Source of the DNA: Pseudomonas sp. ADAK18
Lineage (GTDB): Bacteria; Pseudomonadota; Gammaproteobacteria; Pseudomonadales; Pseudomonadaceae
Reading direction: 5' to 3'
Assembly (NCBI RefSeq): GCF_012935695.1
Contig: NZ_CP052859.1
Location: 2,335,001 to 2,399,000, forward strand
DNA length: 64,000 bases
A model generated the notes under the pieces. It ran no database searches, was not told the DNA's origin, and saw nothing but the letters and a program-made list of their open reading frames with translations. Below, one piece after another: positions 1 through 8,241 of this stretch (positions are counted from its first letter, which is position 1; every line of letters starts with the position of its first letter). A program made the translations under genes and the position numbers.

Positions 1-864
1 GACCTGGCGGCTGCTTTCGCCAAACGCCTGGCCTCGGTTCAGGCCGATTTCGTCCCAGGTGCTGGCGGGCAGCGGCTCAGTGGCGACGATCAGGCTTTGT
101 ACCGGCAACTGATAACGCCCCAACGGCGCCAAGGTCGTGGCATAGCCCTCGACGGCCGGCACCACCCAGGAAGCGCGGACCACTGCCTTGCCGGTGCGTA
201 GACTGCCGGACTGCCAGTGGGTCACCGGGCTGTTTTCGTAGATGTTGACCCCCATTTGCTCGACCACGCGCGCCAGGCCGCGCACCAGCTTGGCCGGGTG
301 AATAGTCGCAACATGGGGGGCGTAGATCCCGCCGTAGGGCTTGGCGATACGGATCTGCTCGGCCAACTGCTGCGGACTCAACCAGCGGTAATCGTCTTCG
401 GTGAGGCCTTGGGCACGGAGCTTTTCCAGGTACTGGCGCAGGCTGGCTTCTTGCTCTGGATAACGGGCGGCGCAGTACAGCACGCCGCCCTTGCGGTAAT
501 CACAGGCGATGCCTTCGCGCTCGATCACCTGGGCCACTTCATCGGGGATGCCATGCAGCAAGTCGAACGACGCGCGGCGTTGCTCGGGGGACAAACCCGA
601 CAGTAAGCGGTCTTCCCCCAACAGATTGCCCATCAACCAGCCACCGTTGCGGCCCGAAGCGCCAAAACCGGCGGTTTGCGCCTCGATGATGGCGATCTTC
701 AGTTCAGGGGCCTGGCGCTTGAGGTAGTAGGCGGTCCACAGCCCCGTATAACCGGCACCGATAATCACCACGTTGACGTCCAGGTCCTGCTCCAGGGACG
801 GCCGCGCCACCAGCGGCTCGTCCAACTGGTCCATCCATAAACTGATATTGCGCCACGCCGGCAT
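1..864 (-). CDS. FAD-dependent oxidoreductase (DAO family), 3' end outside the window
   Basis: The reading frame stays open from 864 to the left edge, giving at least 288 residues of a protein normally about 430 long. Near residue 33 it has the Rossmann dinucleotide motif VVIIGAGYTGLWTAYYL, followed by a GFGASGRNGGW segment, both typical of the D-amino-acid oxidase superfamily (gamma-glutamylputrescine or glycine/sarcosine oxidase-like). The expected role is FAD-linked oxidation of a small amine or amino acid in the cytoplasm; the substrate cannot be read from the sequence. The ATG at 864 is preferred over one at 879 because GGAG lies six bases before it. It follows the AraC gene in the same direction after 48 bases, so co-transcription is likely. 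Confidence 0.85.
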   Translation of the reverse strand, partial: MPAWRNISLWMDQLDEPLVARPSLEQDLDVNVVIIGAGYTGLWTAYYLKRQAPELKIAIIEAQTAGFGASGRNGGWLMGNLLGEDRLLSGLSPEQRRASFDLLHGIPDEVAQVIEREGIACDYRKGGVLYCAARYPEQEASLRQYLEKLRAQGLTEDDYRWLSPQQLAEQIRIAKPYGGIYAPHVATIHPAKLVRGLARVVEQMGVNIYENSPVTHWQSGSLRTGKAVVRASWVVPAVEGYATTLAPLGRYQLPVQSLIVATEPLPASTWDEIGLNRGQAFGESSRQV

Positions 865-912
865 ACCCAACTCCACCATCCAAAATCGATGGTGTGATCC
901 TAGTGCCTGACC

Positions 913-1737
913 TCAGGGAGCGTCTTGCGCGCGTGCACGCAGGGAAATTTGTTTGACGTAGGCCTTGGGCGACAGGCCAGTGTGCTGACGAAAGCAGCTG
1001 TAGAAGGCCGACAGGGAATTGAAACCGGCGGCAAAGGCCAGCTCATCGATGCGAATCGGCGGCAGGGCCTTATCCAGCGTCGTAAGCAAATGCTGCAAAC
1101 GCGCCTGGTTGACGTAGCGGTAAAAGCTCTGCCCCAGCACCTGATTTAACAGGTAGGAAATCTGGTTGCGGCTGTAACCACACTCCTTGGCCACCTGTTG
1201 GAGGTCCAGCTCCGGGTCCAAATAGGGTTGCTGGCGCTGGAAGTACTGCTGCAAGTCGTTGGCCAGGTAACTCAACTGCTGGGGCGACAGGCCCAGACGG
1301 CTGACGGTTGGGCGCAGCGCCTGGGAGCGCGTGCGGCTGGTGGGTTGCTCATGTACCAGTGATGCATATTCATTGACCCGCCAGATCAAGCCATCGCGCA
1401 CGGTGATCGCTTCACTGGTGCGAAACGACACCAGGCCCTGACTGCCCCGCAGCGTAATGCGGTATTGAATGAACGCGGTGTCGCCGTCGACACGGATGCG
1501 ATCACTGTGCTCAATGGCTTCGTCGGGGCCGCGGGGCATGCTGGCGTGCAGGTATTCGCGCAGCTCATCGAAGCCCACGACGCGGTTCTGGAAGAAGTCG
1601 TGGTACTGGATAGCCGGGTGGTAGTACGCCATTACGCCTTCCAGGTCCCGGCGCTTCCAGCAAAGATGATGGCGCAGGACGATCTCGCCGGTAGCCTGGG
1701 ATTGGTGGGAATCATCGTCTGGGGCGATGTCGGGCAT
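913..1737 (-). CDS. AraC-family regulator with N-terminal SnoaL/NTF2-like domain
   Basis: This 274-residue protein has two parts. Residues about 10-130 resemble a SnoaL/NTF2-like fold (RHHLCWKRRDLEGVMAYYHP, then beta-rich segments ending near WRVNEYASL). Residues about 180-265 are a typical AraC double helix-turn-helix with the FAAGFNSLSAFYSCFRQHTG signature. The N-terminal domain probably binds a small ligand that switches DNA binding; this is inference. The start is set at MPDIAPDD (1737), because the upstream in-frame extension is not family-like. It is transcribed toward the FAD oxidoreductase and probably regulates it. NTF2-like sensor domains on AraC proteins are uncommon compared with cupin sensors. 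Confidence 0.85.
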   Translation of the reverse strand: MPDIAPDDDSHQSQATGEIVLRHHLCWKRRDLEGVMAYYHPAIQYHDFFQNRVVGFDELREYLHASMPRGPDEAIEHSDRIRVDGDTAFIQYRITLRGSQGLVSFRTSEAITVRDGLIWRVNEYASLVHEQPTSRTRSQALRPTVSRLGLSPQQLSYLANDLQQYFQRQQPYLDPELDLQQVAKECGYSRNQISYLLNQVLGQSFYRYVNQARLQHLLTTLDKALPPIRIDELAFAAGFNSLSAFYSCFRQHTGLSPKAYVKQISLRARAQDAP

Positions 1738-1994
1738 AAAACGCTCTGAGGCTGGCAAACGTCGGAGCTTGCCGAACTTTTCCAAGGGCTTCAATGGCCA
1801 ATTGATGGTTCTGACTAATGGCCTATTGCCCAAAGTTCTGTGGGATATGACGCACATCAAATTAATGGATGACAACCGCCGAACGGAGCTAAAAAACTAC
1901 CCATGGTGTTGCGAACGAATGCTATTTTTATGATTCGACGGCCAAGACCAGTGACGGTCATGGCACCCCTGCCGCGAGCTAAAGGAAGCGCTCA

Positions 1995-2267
1995 ATGAAC
2001 AAGGTGGGCAATATGAATAAAGTGACGTTCCCCAACGCCTGCCAGCTGATGCGCTGGCATTTTCACCCGATGGGCTTTGAGGCGAGTATGGATACTCCCG
2101 CAAGCATGATCGCCCGGCTGTTTGATCGAGCCACCGGCGAAACCTTGATCGCCATTGCTGGCATCCCCTGCGCCACCGTGATGAACGCGGCGGATGTGGA
2201 GCGGATTATCGAGGCCGTCGAGGACGAGCTGGAGTCGTTTGTGCCGCCGCTGTCCCTTCGGGCCTGA
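1995..2267 (+). CDS. DUF1652 domain protein
   Basis: A 90-residue protein with the pattern of the Pseudomonas-specific DUF1652 family: an N-terminal LMRWHFHPMGFEA segment, a central TGETLIAIAGIPC strand region, and a C-terminal acidic helix IIEAVEDELESF. The function of the family is unknown. The ATG at 1995 follows AAGGAAG by seven bases and is chosen over the internal ATG at 2013. A perfect palindromic repeat follows directly and may terminate it. The gene stands alone between two minus-strand genes. Confidence 0.8.
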   Translation: MNKVGNMNKVTFPNACQLMRWHFHPMGFEASMDTPASMIARLFDRATGETLIAIAGIPCATVMNAADVERIIEAVEDELESFVPPLSLRA

Positions 2268-2271
2268 TTTT

Positions 2272-2301
2272 CTGTAGGAGCGAGCGTGCTCGCTCCTACA
2301 G
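2272..2301. repeat. REP-like perfect palindrome, likely bidirectional terminator
   Basis: A perfect inverted repeat: CTGTAGGAGCGAGC, GT, then the exact reverse complement. The GAGCGAGC...GCTCGCTC core is of the kind found in many copies in fluorescent Pseudomonas genomes. It lies between convergent genes, and the TAG stop of the helicase gene (2296-2298, minus strand) is part of it. Confidence 0.85.
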
Positions 2302-4764
2302 TTTTGATCCGCGCTGATCATCAAAAAACACCTTGCTCCCCGTAATACGATCCGACGCCTTCGGCACATTCACCCCTTGGGCGTCCTGCCCTTCGATATA
2401 CCAATAGCAATGGCTTACCGTCCGGGTAATGCCCACATAGGCCAGGCGCAATACTTCGTCCTTTTGCGCAGAATCGTAAGCGTCGGCATCACCCTCTTTG
2501 CCCAGTCCCGCCATGCGGTAGACCTGATTCTTGTAGGGCGAACTCGTCAGATGCTGGCAATCTCCGAGCAGGAACACGGCGTCCGCCTGCAGCCCTTTGG
2601 CACTGTGATAGGTCAATTGCTTGAGCCTGCGTGCTGCGGGCGGCAAGCTCGAATCCAGATTAACAACAGATTGAATATGCTCTTGAATCAATAGCTTATC
2701 GCTACTTTTTCGATACAACATTAATATTGAATCGCCCTGTTGATAATGCGCTAACAGCTCCCGACCCAGGGCCGCATCGTCGCGGTCACGCACCACCACA
2801 GGCACCAGGGCTTTCGGTGCTCCACTCGCCTTGGCCTTCTTGCCACTGATGGCCGGAGCGGCCCGCACGATATGCTCAGCGGCATCAATCACATGTTGAT
2901 GACTGCGGTAATTCTCCCCCAGCATCACCCGGGTCGTGGCGGGCGACGGGAACTCCTTGTTGAACTCCATGAAGTATTTGGGCGAACTGCCACGCCAGCC
3001 ATAGATCGACTGCCAGTCGTCCCCCACGCACAGCAGCGAAGAGCGCTGCGCGCCACGGCCCACATGCATCGCTGGGCCACGGCTGCGAATCTCCCGCAGG
3101 CTGGCGCGCAGCCACGAGACGATCTGCGGTGACACGTCCTGGAATTCATCGATCATCAGGTGCGACATCGGCCGCAGTAGCCCATCACTGAGTAACTTCA
3201 GGTTTTCCGGGGTATTTTCGCCAAACAGCGAGAACATCCGGTTGTAGGTCATGATCGGCGGTGATTGGTCCAGCAAGTGATCTTCCAGGGCCTTCCAGAA
3301 GATGCTCAGGGCTTCAAAAAAGAAACGGTCTGGGTCGTCCTTGGCAAAGCTCATTTGTCCCACGGCGGTGGGTACATCCAGGCCCAGGTTCTCGATAAAA
3401 CCGGCAGCCGTGACAAAACTATCCAGCAGAGGTGCCGACGCCAATTCGCCTTTGACCTTGTAATCGAAGCCTGGCCCGGCGGTTGCGTCCCCAGCCAGGC
3501 TGCTCAGTAGGCGCTTTGATGATTCATAGCTTTCAAGCCATATCAATGGCTTACGACAGAAAGCTTGAAATAGTGTGCGCTTAACCGCCCACTCCGCACG
3601 CACCGACAGTTTGGAACCTGGGCGGCTGATCTGGGCGTTCTCACGAGGGTCGAAGCCCAATACCACCCAGGCGTCCAACTCGGCGATATAGCCGTGGCAG
3701 TGGAACTGCGCCCCGTTGATCTCCAGCGTTTGCCGATTCGGTTCGATGCCCTTGATCGGCCAGGCGCCGGCACGAAACCACAGGTCTTCGATCACATCAC
3801 AGAGTTCTTCATCGCGCTTGGCCGCCAGCTCCGTCACCGCTACCCGTTTTTGCACGTCCGGATGGTCGCGCTCCAGCTCCTTGAGTTGCAGGGCGTGGCG
3901 TGCCAAAGGCGCTATCAGCTCACGGAACCGCTCATGACGAGTGTGGAGCCCGTAATAACAGGCGTTCAGTTGCTGGCGCTGGGTATCGTTGATGCGCAGC
4001 TCGAAGGGGTTGCTGTCCGCCTCATCAAAACCTGCTTCAGTGCGGGCGTTGAGGTTTTCAAACGCTTGCAGCCGCTCAAAGCCTGGCAGGCTGCGCACCA
4101 TCGGCAAGATACGCGAATGGAAGGTACGCACCACCGCCTGCGCTTCTTTCATGCCAAGGGGTTGGCCCCACAGGCTGAGAATCTCCATGAGCTTGTTGAT
4201 GAAGTCTTTACGCGACTCCCGGGTGAATGTCACCACGGTCATCGAGCTCAGTTCAAAGCCCAGGTAATGGGTGAGCAACAAGATGCGCAGCACCAGGGAG
4301 GTGGACTTGCCCGCACCGGCGCCAGCAATCACCGAGGTGGACGGCGTATCGCTGAAAATCATCTTCCACTGGGCAACGCTCGGTTGCGCATGGGCGGGCA
4401 GCAGGCGCGCCACATCGGCCTTGATGCGTTTTTTCAGCTCGGCGGTGAGCGGCAGACGCCAATCATCGAACAGGTGATCGTCCACGCCCGGTGCGCGGTG
4501 TTCATCGGGACGGAAGTCGCGAATCAGCAGGACTTGACGACCCTCCTCGATACCATCGAGCTTGCCTTCCTTGTAGCCATAATCCACACCTGCCGTGTGC
4601 CCGCTGCGAAAGCCGTCGGCCTGGCCGTGTAGCCAGGAGAAACGGTGCTGGGCGCGCAGGCGCGTCAGGCCGTGGCCGAATAATCGAGCGGCGAGCCGTT
4701 TCAACAGGGGCATTTCGGCCAAGGGCCGCAGTTCGGGAGGAAGATCGGGGGTGTGTTGCGGCAC
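2296..4764 (-). CDS. UvrD/helicase-IV-like superfamily 1 DNA helicase
   Basis: An 822-residue ATP-dependent DNA helicase. Visible motifs: Q-like AQPSVAQW near 126, Walker A GAGAGKST at 148-155, motif Ia TFTR at 179-182, Walker B MIDEFQD at 537-543, motif III GDDWQSIYGWRG at 581-592, NYRS at 618-621, HSAKGLQAD at 720-728 and motif VI YVGITR at 776-781. The order and the long stretch between motif Ia and Walker B (about 350 residues) resemble helicase IV (HelD) more than UvrD proper. The 140-residue N-terminal extension has repeated G-Y/G-K and G-E segments (DYGYKEGKLDGIEEG). A DNA repair role is inferred. The stop codon lies inside the adjacent palindrome. Confidence 0.9.
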   Translation of the reverse strand: MPQHTPDLPPELRPLAEMPLLKRLAARLFGHGLTRLRAQHRFSWLHGQADGFRSGHTAGVDYGYKEGKLDGIEEGRQVLLIRDFRPDEHRAPGVDDHLFDDWRLPLTAELKKRIKADVARLLPAHAQPSVAQWKMIFSDTPSTSVIAGAGAGKSTSLVLRILLLTHYLGFELSSMTVVTFTRESRKDFINKLMEILSLWGQPLGMKEAQAVVRTFHSRILPMVRSLPGFERLQAFENLNARTEAGFDEADSNPFELRINDTQRQQLNACYYGLHTRHERFRELIAPLARHALQLKELERDHPDVQKRVAVTELAAKRDEELCDVIEDLWFRAGAWPIKGIEPNRQTLEINGAQFHCHGYIAELDAWVVLGFDPRENAQISRPGSKLSVRAEWAVKRTLFQAFCRKPLIWLESYESSKRLLSSLAGDATAGPGFDYKVKGELASAPLLDSFVTAAGFIENLGLDVPTAVGQMSFAKDDPDRFFFEALSIFWKALEDHLLDQSPPIMTYNRMFSLFGENTPENLKLLSDGLLRPMSHLMIDEFQDVSPQIVSWLRASLREIRSRGPAMHVGRGAQRSSLLCVGDDWQSIYGWRGSSPKYFMEFNKEFPSPATTRVMLGENYRSHQHVIDAAEHIVRAAPAISGKKAKASGAPKALVPVVVRDRDDAALGRELLAHYQQGDSILMLYRKSSDKLLIQEHIQSVVNLDSSLPPAARRLKQLTYHSAKGLQADAVFLLGDCQHLTSSPYKNQVYRMAGLGKEGDADAYDSAQKDEVLRLAYVGITRTVSHCYWYIEGQDAQGVNVPKASDRITGSKVFFDDQRGSKL

Positions 4765-4991
4765 GCGGACTCCTGCGATAAAGCGGTAAAAGCGGGGGCC
4801 TATGGTCGCCGGAATCCTTCGCCAGTTCCAGCCAATTGCTTTGCACTCATGCAGTTAGGCGATGAAGTGAAGATGGGATCTAAGTAGCGGCACCTGGAAA
4901 ACATCGAATCAACTGATGAAAAACCGGCAGTTTTTACGCTTTTTATCGATCTTGGCCTGTTGGATGATACGGCCATCAACAGGAGACGATC

Positions 4992-5687
4992 ATGCTTGAA
5001 CTTCGACCTTTCAACTCCCTGGGCGGCGCTCACCACGGCTGGCTGGATGCTCATCACCACTTTTCATTCTCCGAGTACCACGATCCCAAGCGCATGCATT
5101 GGGGCAACCTGCGGGTCTGGAACGACGACATCATTGCCGCGGGTACCGGTTTCCCGAAACACCCGCACCGGGACATGGAGATCATCACCTATATCCGTGA
5201 AGGCGCCATCACCCACGAGGACAGCCTCGGCAACAAGGGCCGTACCGAAGCCGGTGACGTGCAGGTAATGAGCGCGGGCACCGGTATCGTTCACAGCGAA
5301 TACAACCTTGAGGCCACGCCTACCAAGCTGTTTCAGATCTGGATTATTCCCAATGAAGCCGGCTCCGCGCCGTCGTGGGGGGCCAAGCCGTTTCCGAAAG
5401 GCAATCGTGAGGGGTTTGTGACCTTGGCCAGTGGTAAGGCTGACGATAGCGAAAGCCTGCGGATTCGGGCGGATGCGCGGTTGGTCGCGGCCAACTTGAA
5501 AGCCGGGGAAAGCGCCGAGTACCGGTTGGACAGCGGACGCCGGGCGTATTTGGTGCCGGCTACGGGGGTCATTGAAGTCAATGGCTTACGTGCGCAAGCT
5601 CGAGACGGTGTAGCCGTTGAGGATGAGCAGGTGTTGCGGGTGACGGCGATTGAGGACAGCGAGATCGTGTTGGTGGATCTGGCTTGA
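4992..5687 (+). CDS. Pirin family protein (YhaK/quercetinase type)
   Basis: A 231-residue bicupin of the pirin family. The N-terminal cupin holds the metal-binding set seen in YhaK/pirins: HHGWLDAHHHFSF, then GTGFPKHPHRDMEIITY with closely spaced His and a Glu, and SAGTGIVHSEYN. The C-terminal half (KADDSESLRIRADAR onward) is the second, metal-free cupin. Family members bind Fe(II) or Ni(II); some cleave quercetin, others act as redox sensors. Which applies here is open. The start is supported by AGGAG eight bases upstream. It is monocistronic, with a degenerate REP and a long inverted repeat downstream. Confidence 0.92.
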   Translation: MLELRPFNSLGGAHHGWLDAHHHFSFSEYHDPKRMHWGNLRVWNDDIIAAGTGFPKHPHRDMEIITYIREGAITHEDSLGNKGRTEAGDVQVMSAGTGIVHSEYNLEATPTKLFQIWIIPNEAGSAPSWGAKPFPKGNREGFVTLASGKADDSESLRIRADARLVAANLKAGESAEYRLDSGRRAYLVPATGVIEVNGLRAQARDGVAVEDEQVLRVTAIEDSEIVLVDLA

Positions 5688-5690
5688 GCC

Positions 5691-5745
5691 AATGTGGGCT
5701 GGGTTCGGCTTGTCTGCGATAGCGGTGTGGCAGTTGCTGGATGGG
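5691..5745. repeat. Degenerate REP-like sequence downstream of pirin
   Basis: The stretch beginning CAATGTGGGCTGGG and continuing TTGTCTGCGATAGCGGTG resembles the frequent Pseudomonas element TGTGGGAGCGGGCTTGCTCG followed by CGATAGCGGTG, with several substitutions that ruin its palindrome. Identification is from memory of the element, not a search. Confidence 0.5.
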
Positions 5746-5788
5746 GTGAGTGGATTCACTCGTTGCGGTGGGCGTTGGGGGGCATATC

Positions 5789-6462
5789 CGTTGCTGCGGT
5801 CATGGCGGCTATGGGTTTCGCCCTTACGGCGACTCACTTTGCAAAAGCGGCAAAGTAAGCAAAACGCTCTTGCCCCACTCGGTACCTCGCTAGTGCTCGG
5901 TGTACCTTCTCTCCGGCATTGCTCCGTGGGCCGCCGCAATGGGCCATCCCTGGCCCAGTGCGGCTAAACCGGCGTCCTGCCGGTTTGCCCATGGACCAAT
6001 GCCTACGTTCAGCCAGCGTGGTTTAACGGGGCGCCCAAGATCAAAAACAGAGCGAGGCGGCCTAGTAGCCGACCTAGTATCTGAAGCGTATGCGTTTCTT
6101 CCTCCCCACCCTCGCGTAGCAGCTGTCGAGCGCCAGCGAGGCTGCGTGCTCTTGATCTTGCAGTTGATCTGCTTTTGATTTTGATCTGAGGCGCCCCGTT
6201 AAACCACGCTGGCCGAACGCAGGTATTACGCAGTGGGTAAACCGGCAGGACGCCGGTTTAGCCGCGTTGGGCCATGGATGGCCCGTCGCGGCGGCCCACG
6301 GAGTAATGCCTGCGTTCGGGCACACCGAGCACTAGCGAGGTGCCGAGTGGTGGGGCAAGAGCCCTTTTGGTTACTTTTGGCTGGGCCGGCATTCCGGGCT
6401 CTTTTCCAAAAGTGACTCGCTGTAAGAGCGAAACCAATAGCCGCCGTGACCGCAGCAACGAA
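5789..6462. repeat. Long imperfect inverted repeat (two arms of about 250-270 bp)
   Basis: The left arm (5789-6035) and right arm (6191-6462) are imperfect reverse complements. Both read, from outside in: TTGCTGCGGTCA, GGCGGCTAT, CTTGCCCCA, CTCGCTAGTGCTCGGTGT, CGTGGGCCGCCGC, GGGCCATCC, GGCTAAACCGGCGTCCTGCC, AGCGTGGTTTAACGGGGCGCC. The spacer (6036-6190) also starts and ends with AGATCAAAA-type sequence. Short open frames within it (for example 5900-6178 and 6226-6609) are read across the repeat and look non-coding. It resembles long dispersed repeats reported in P. fluorescens genomes. Apart from this and the REP remnant, the 790-base gap holds nothing else I can see. Confidence 0.85.
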
Positions 6463-6478
6463 TACACCCCCTACCCAA

Positions 6479-8125
6479 TCAGTTGGACGAAATAGCCCCA
6501 TCCACCAACACCTGCGCCTCTTCCACCAACCGCTTGAGGTGATCCTCGCCAATAAAGCTCTCGGCATAGATCTTGTAGATATCCTCAGTGCCCGATGGCC
6601 GCGCAGCAAACCAGCCGTTTTCGGTCATGACCTTCAACCCGCCAATCGCCTGATCGTTGCCCGGTGCATGGCTGAGGATCTGCTGAATGCTCTCCCCGGC
6701 CAGTTGTTTGGACGTCACCTGCTCCGGCGACAGCTTGCCCAGCAAGGCTTTCTGCGCCGGCGTAGCCTTGGCATCAACCCGAATGGCAAACGGCTCACCC
6801 AACTCGTCCGTCAGGCCACGGTAGATCTGGCTCGGGTCCTGGCCTTTACAGGAAGTCATCTCAGCGGCCAGCAAAGCCGGAATCAAGCCGTCCTTGTCGG
6901 TACTCCAGACGCTGCCATCCTTACGCAGGAAGGAAGCTCCGGCACTCTCTTCGCCCCCAAAACCCAAGGTGCCGTCGAACAAACCATCGGCGAACCATTT
7001 GAAACCCACCGGGACCTCATAGAGGCGTCGACCCATGCGTTTGGTGACCCGATCAATCAATCCGCTGCTGACCACGGTCTTGCCCACGGCCGCATCGGCG
7101 CGCCAGTCGGGACGGTTCTGGAACAGGTAGTCGATGGACACTGCCAGGTAGTTGTTCGGTGCAAGCAAACCACCGGACGGCGTGACGATGCCATGGCGAT
7201 CGTGGTCCGGATCGCAGGCGAAAGCCACGTCGAAGCGTTCCTTGAGGCCGATCAAACCTTGCATGGCATAGCTGGAGGACGGGTCCATGCGGATCTGACC
7301 GTCCCAATCCACGCTCATGAAGCGGAAAGTGGCGTCGACTTCGGTGTTCACCACGTCCAGGTTCAGACGGTAGTGCTCGGCAATCGCCGACCAGTAGCGC
7401 ACGCCGGCGCCGCCCAGCGGATCGACGCCCAGGCGCAGACCGGCGCTGCGGATCGCGTCCATATCAATGACGTTGACCAAGTCCGCAACATAACTGTTGA
7501 GGTAATCATGACGGTGAGTGGTGTCAGCTTTCAGTGCTTGCGCATGGGTGATGCGCTTGACCCCGGCCAGCTTGTTGGCCAGCAACTCGTTCGCCTTGGC
7601 TTCGATCCACTTGGTGACGTGGGTATCGGCCGGGCCACCGTTGGGCGGGTTGTACTTGTAGCCACCGCTTTGCGGCGGGTTGTGGGACGGCGTGATGACG
7701 ATGCCGTCCGCCAGGCCGCTGGTACGACCACGGTTGTAGCAAATGATGGCGTGGGAAATCGCAGGCGTCGGGGTGTATTCGTCGCCTTCGGCGAGCATCA
7801 CATGCACGCCATTGGCGGCCAACACTTCCAGGGCACTGGCGCCGGCCGGGGTCGACAATGCATGAGTGTCCAGACCAACAAACAATGGGCCGTTGATGCC
7901 TTGGGCTTCGCGGTACAGACAGATAGCCTGGCTGATGGCAAGCACATGCCATTCGTTGAAGCTCAGGTCGAAGGAGCTGCCACGGTGCCCGGAGGTACCA
8001 AAGGCCACGCGTTGAGTGGAGATCGCTGCATCAGGCTGGCCGGTGTAATAGGCCGTTACCAGTCGCGGGATGTCCACCAGCAACTGAGCTGGCGCCGGTT
8101 TGCCCGCAAAAGGACTGAGAGTCAT
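6479..8125 (-). CDS. pgm: Phosphoglucomutase (alpha-D-glucose phosphate-specific)
   Basis: At 548 residues this matches the length of E. coli Pgm (546). It interconverts glucose-1-phosphate and glucose-6-phosphate in the cytoplasm, feeding exopolysaccharide and glycogen/trehalose synthesis. The phosphate-binding FGTSGHRGS lies near 42, the catalytic phosphoserine loop TPSHNP at 145-150 (Ser147), the metal loop DPDHDRHG near 305, and the sugar-phosphate-binding [16 protein letters not shown] close to the C terminus. It appears monocistronic; the long inverted repeat lies immediately downstream. A 561-codon open frame on the opposite strand is a composition artefact. Confidence 0.96.
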   Translation of the reverse strand: MTLSPFAGKPAPAQLLVDIPRLVTAYYTGQPDAAISTQRVAFGTSGHRGSSFDLSFNEWHVLAISQAICLYREAQGINGPLFVGLDTHALSTPAGASALEVLAANGVHVMLAEGDEYTPTPAISHAIICYNRGRTSGLADGIVITPSHNPPQSGGYKYNPPNGGPADTHVTKWIEAKANELLANKLAGVKRITHAQALKADTTHRHDYLNSYVADLVNVIDMDAIRSAGLRLGVDPLGGAGVRYWSAIAEHYRLNLDVVNTEVDATFRFMSVDWDGQIRMDPSSSYAMQGLIGLKERFDVAFACDPDHDRHGIVTPSGGLLAPNNYLAVSIDYLFQNRPDWRADAAVGKTVVSSGLIDRVTKRMGRRLYEVPVGFKWFADGLFDGTLGFGGEESAGASFLRKDGSVWSTDKDGLIPALLAAEMTSCKGQDPSQIYRGLTDELGEPFAIRVDAKATPAQKALLGKLSPEQVTSKQLAGESIQQILSHAPGNDQAIGGLKVMTENGWFAARPSGTEDIYKIYAESFIGEDHLKRLVEEAQVLVDGAISSN

Positions 8126-8241
8126 GCATAAACCTCTGAAAGAGAAGAATTCGGGAAAAGTGCAGTTTACTGGGAGTTGGACTGCTGCGCGACGATATCG
8201 ATCCTACAACAACTGGCAAAACTTCTGACATTTCCTCACAG

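Noticed and set aside
5900..6609. Short frames (5900-6178, 6074-6325, 6226-6609) resembling hypothetical proteins
   Set aside because: They lie in the arms of the inverted repeat, and mirrored versions of the same peptide occur on both strands, so they reflect the repeat rather than genes.
6446..8131. 561-codon open frame on the plus strand opposite pgm
   Set aside because: It is the antisense of a clear phosphoglucomutase gene and shows no domain; it arises from high GC at third positions.
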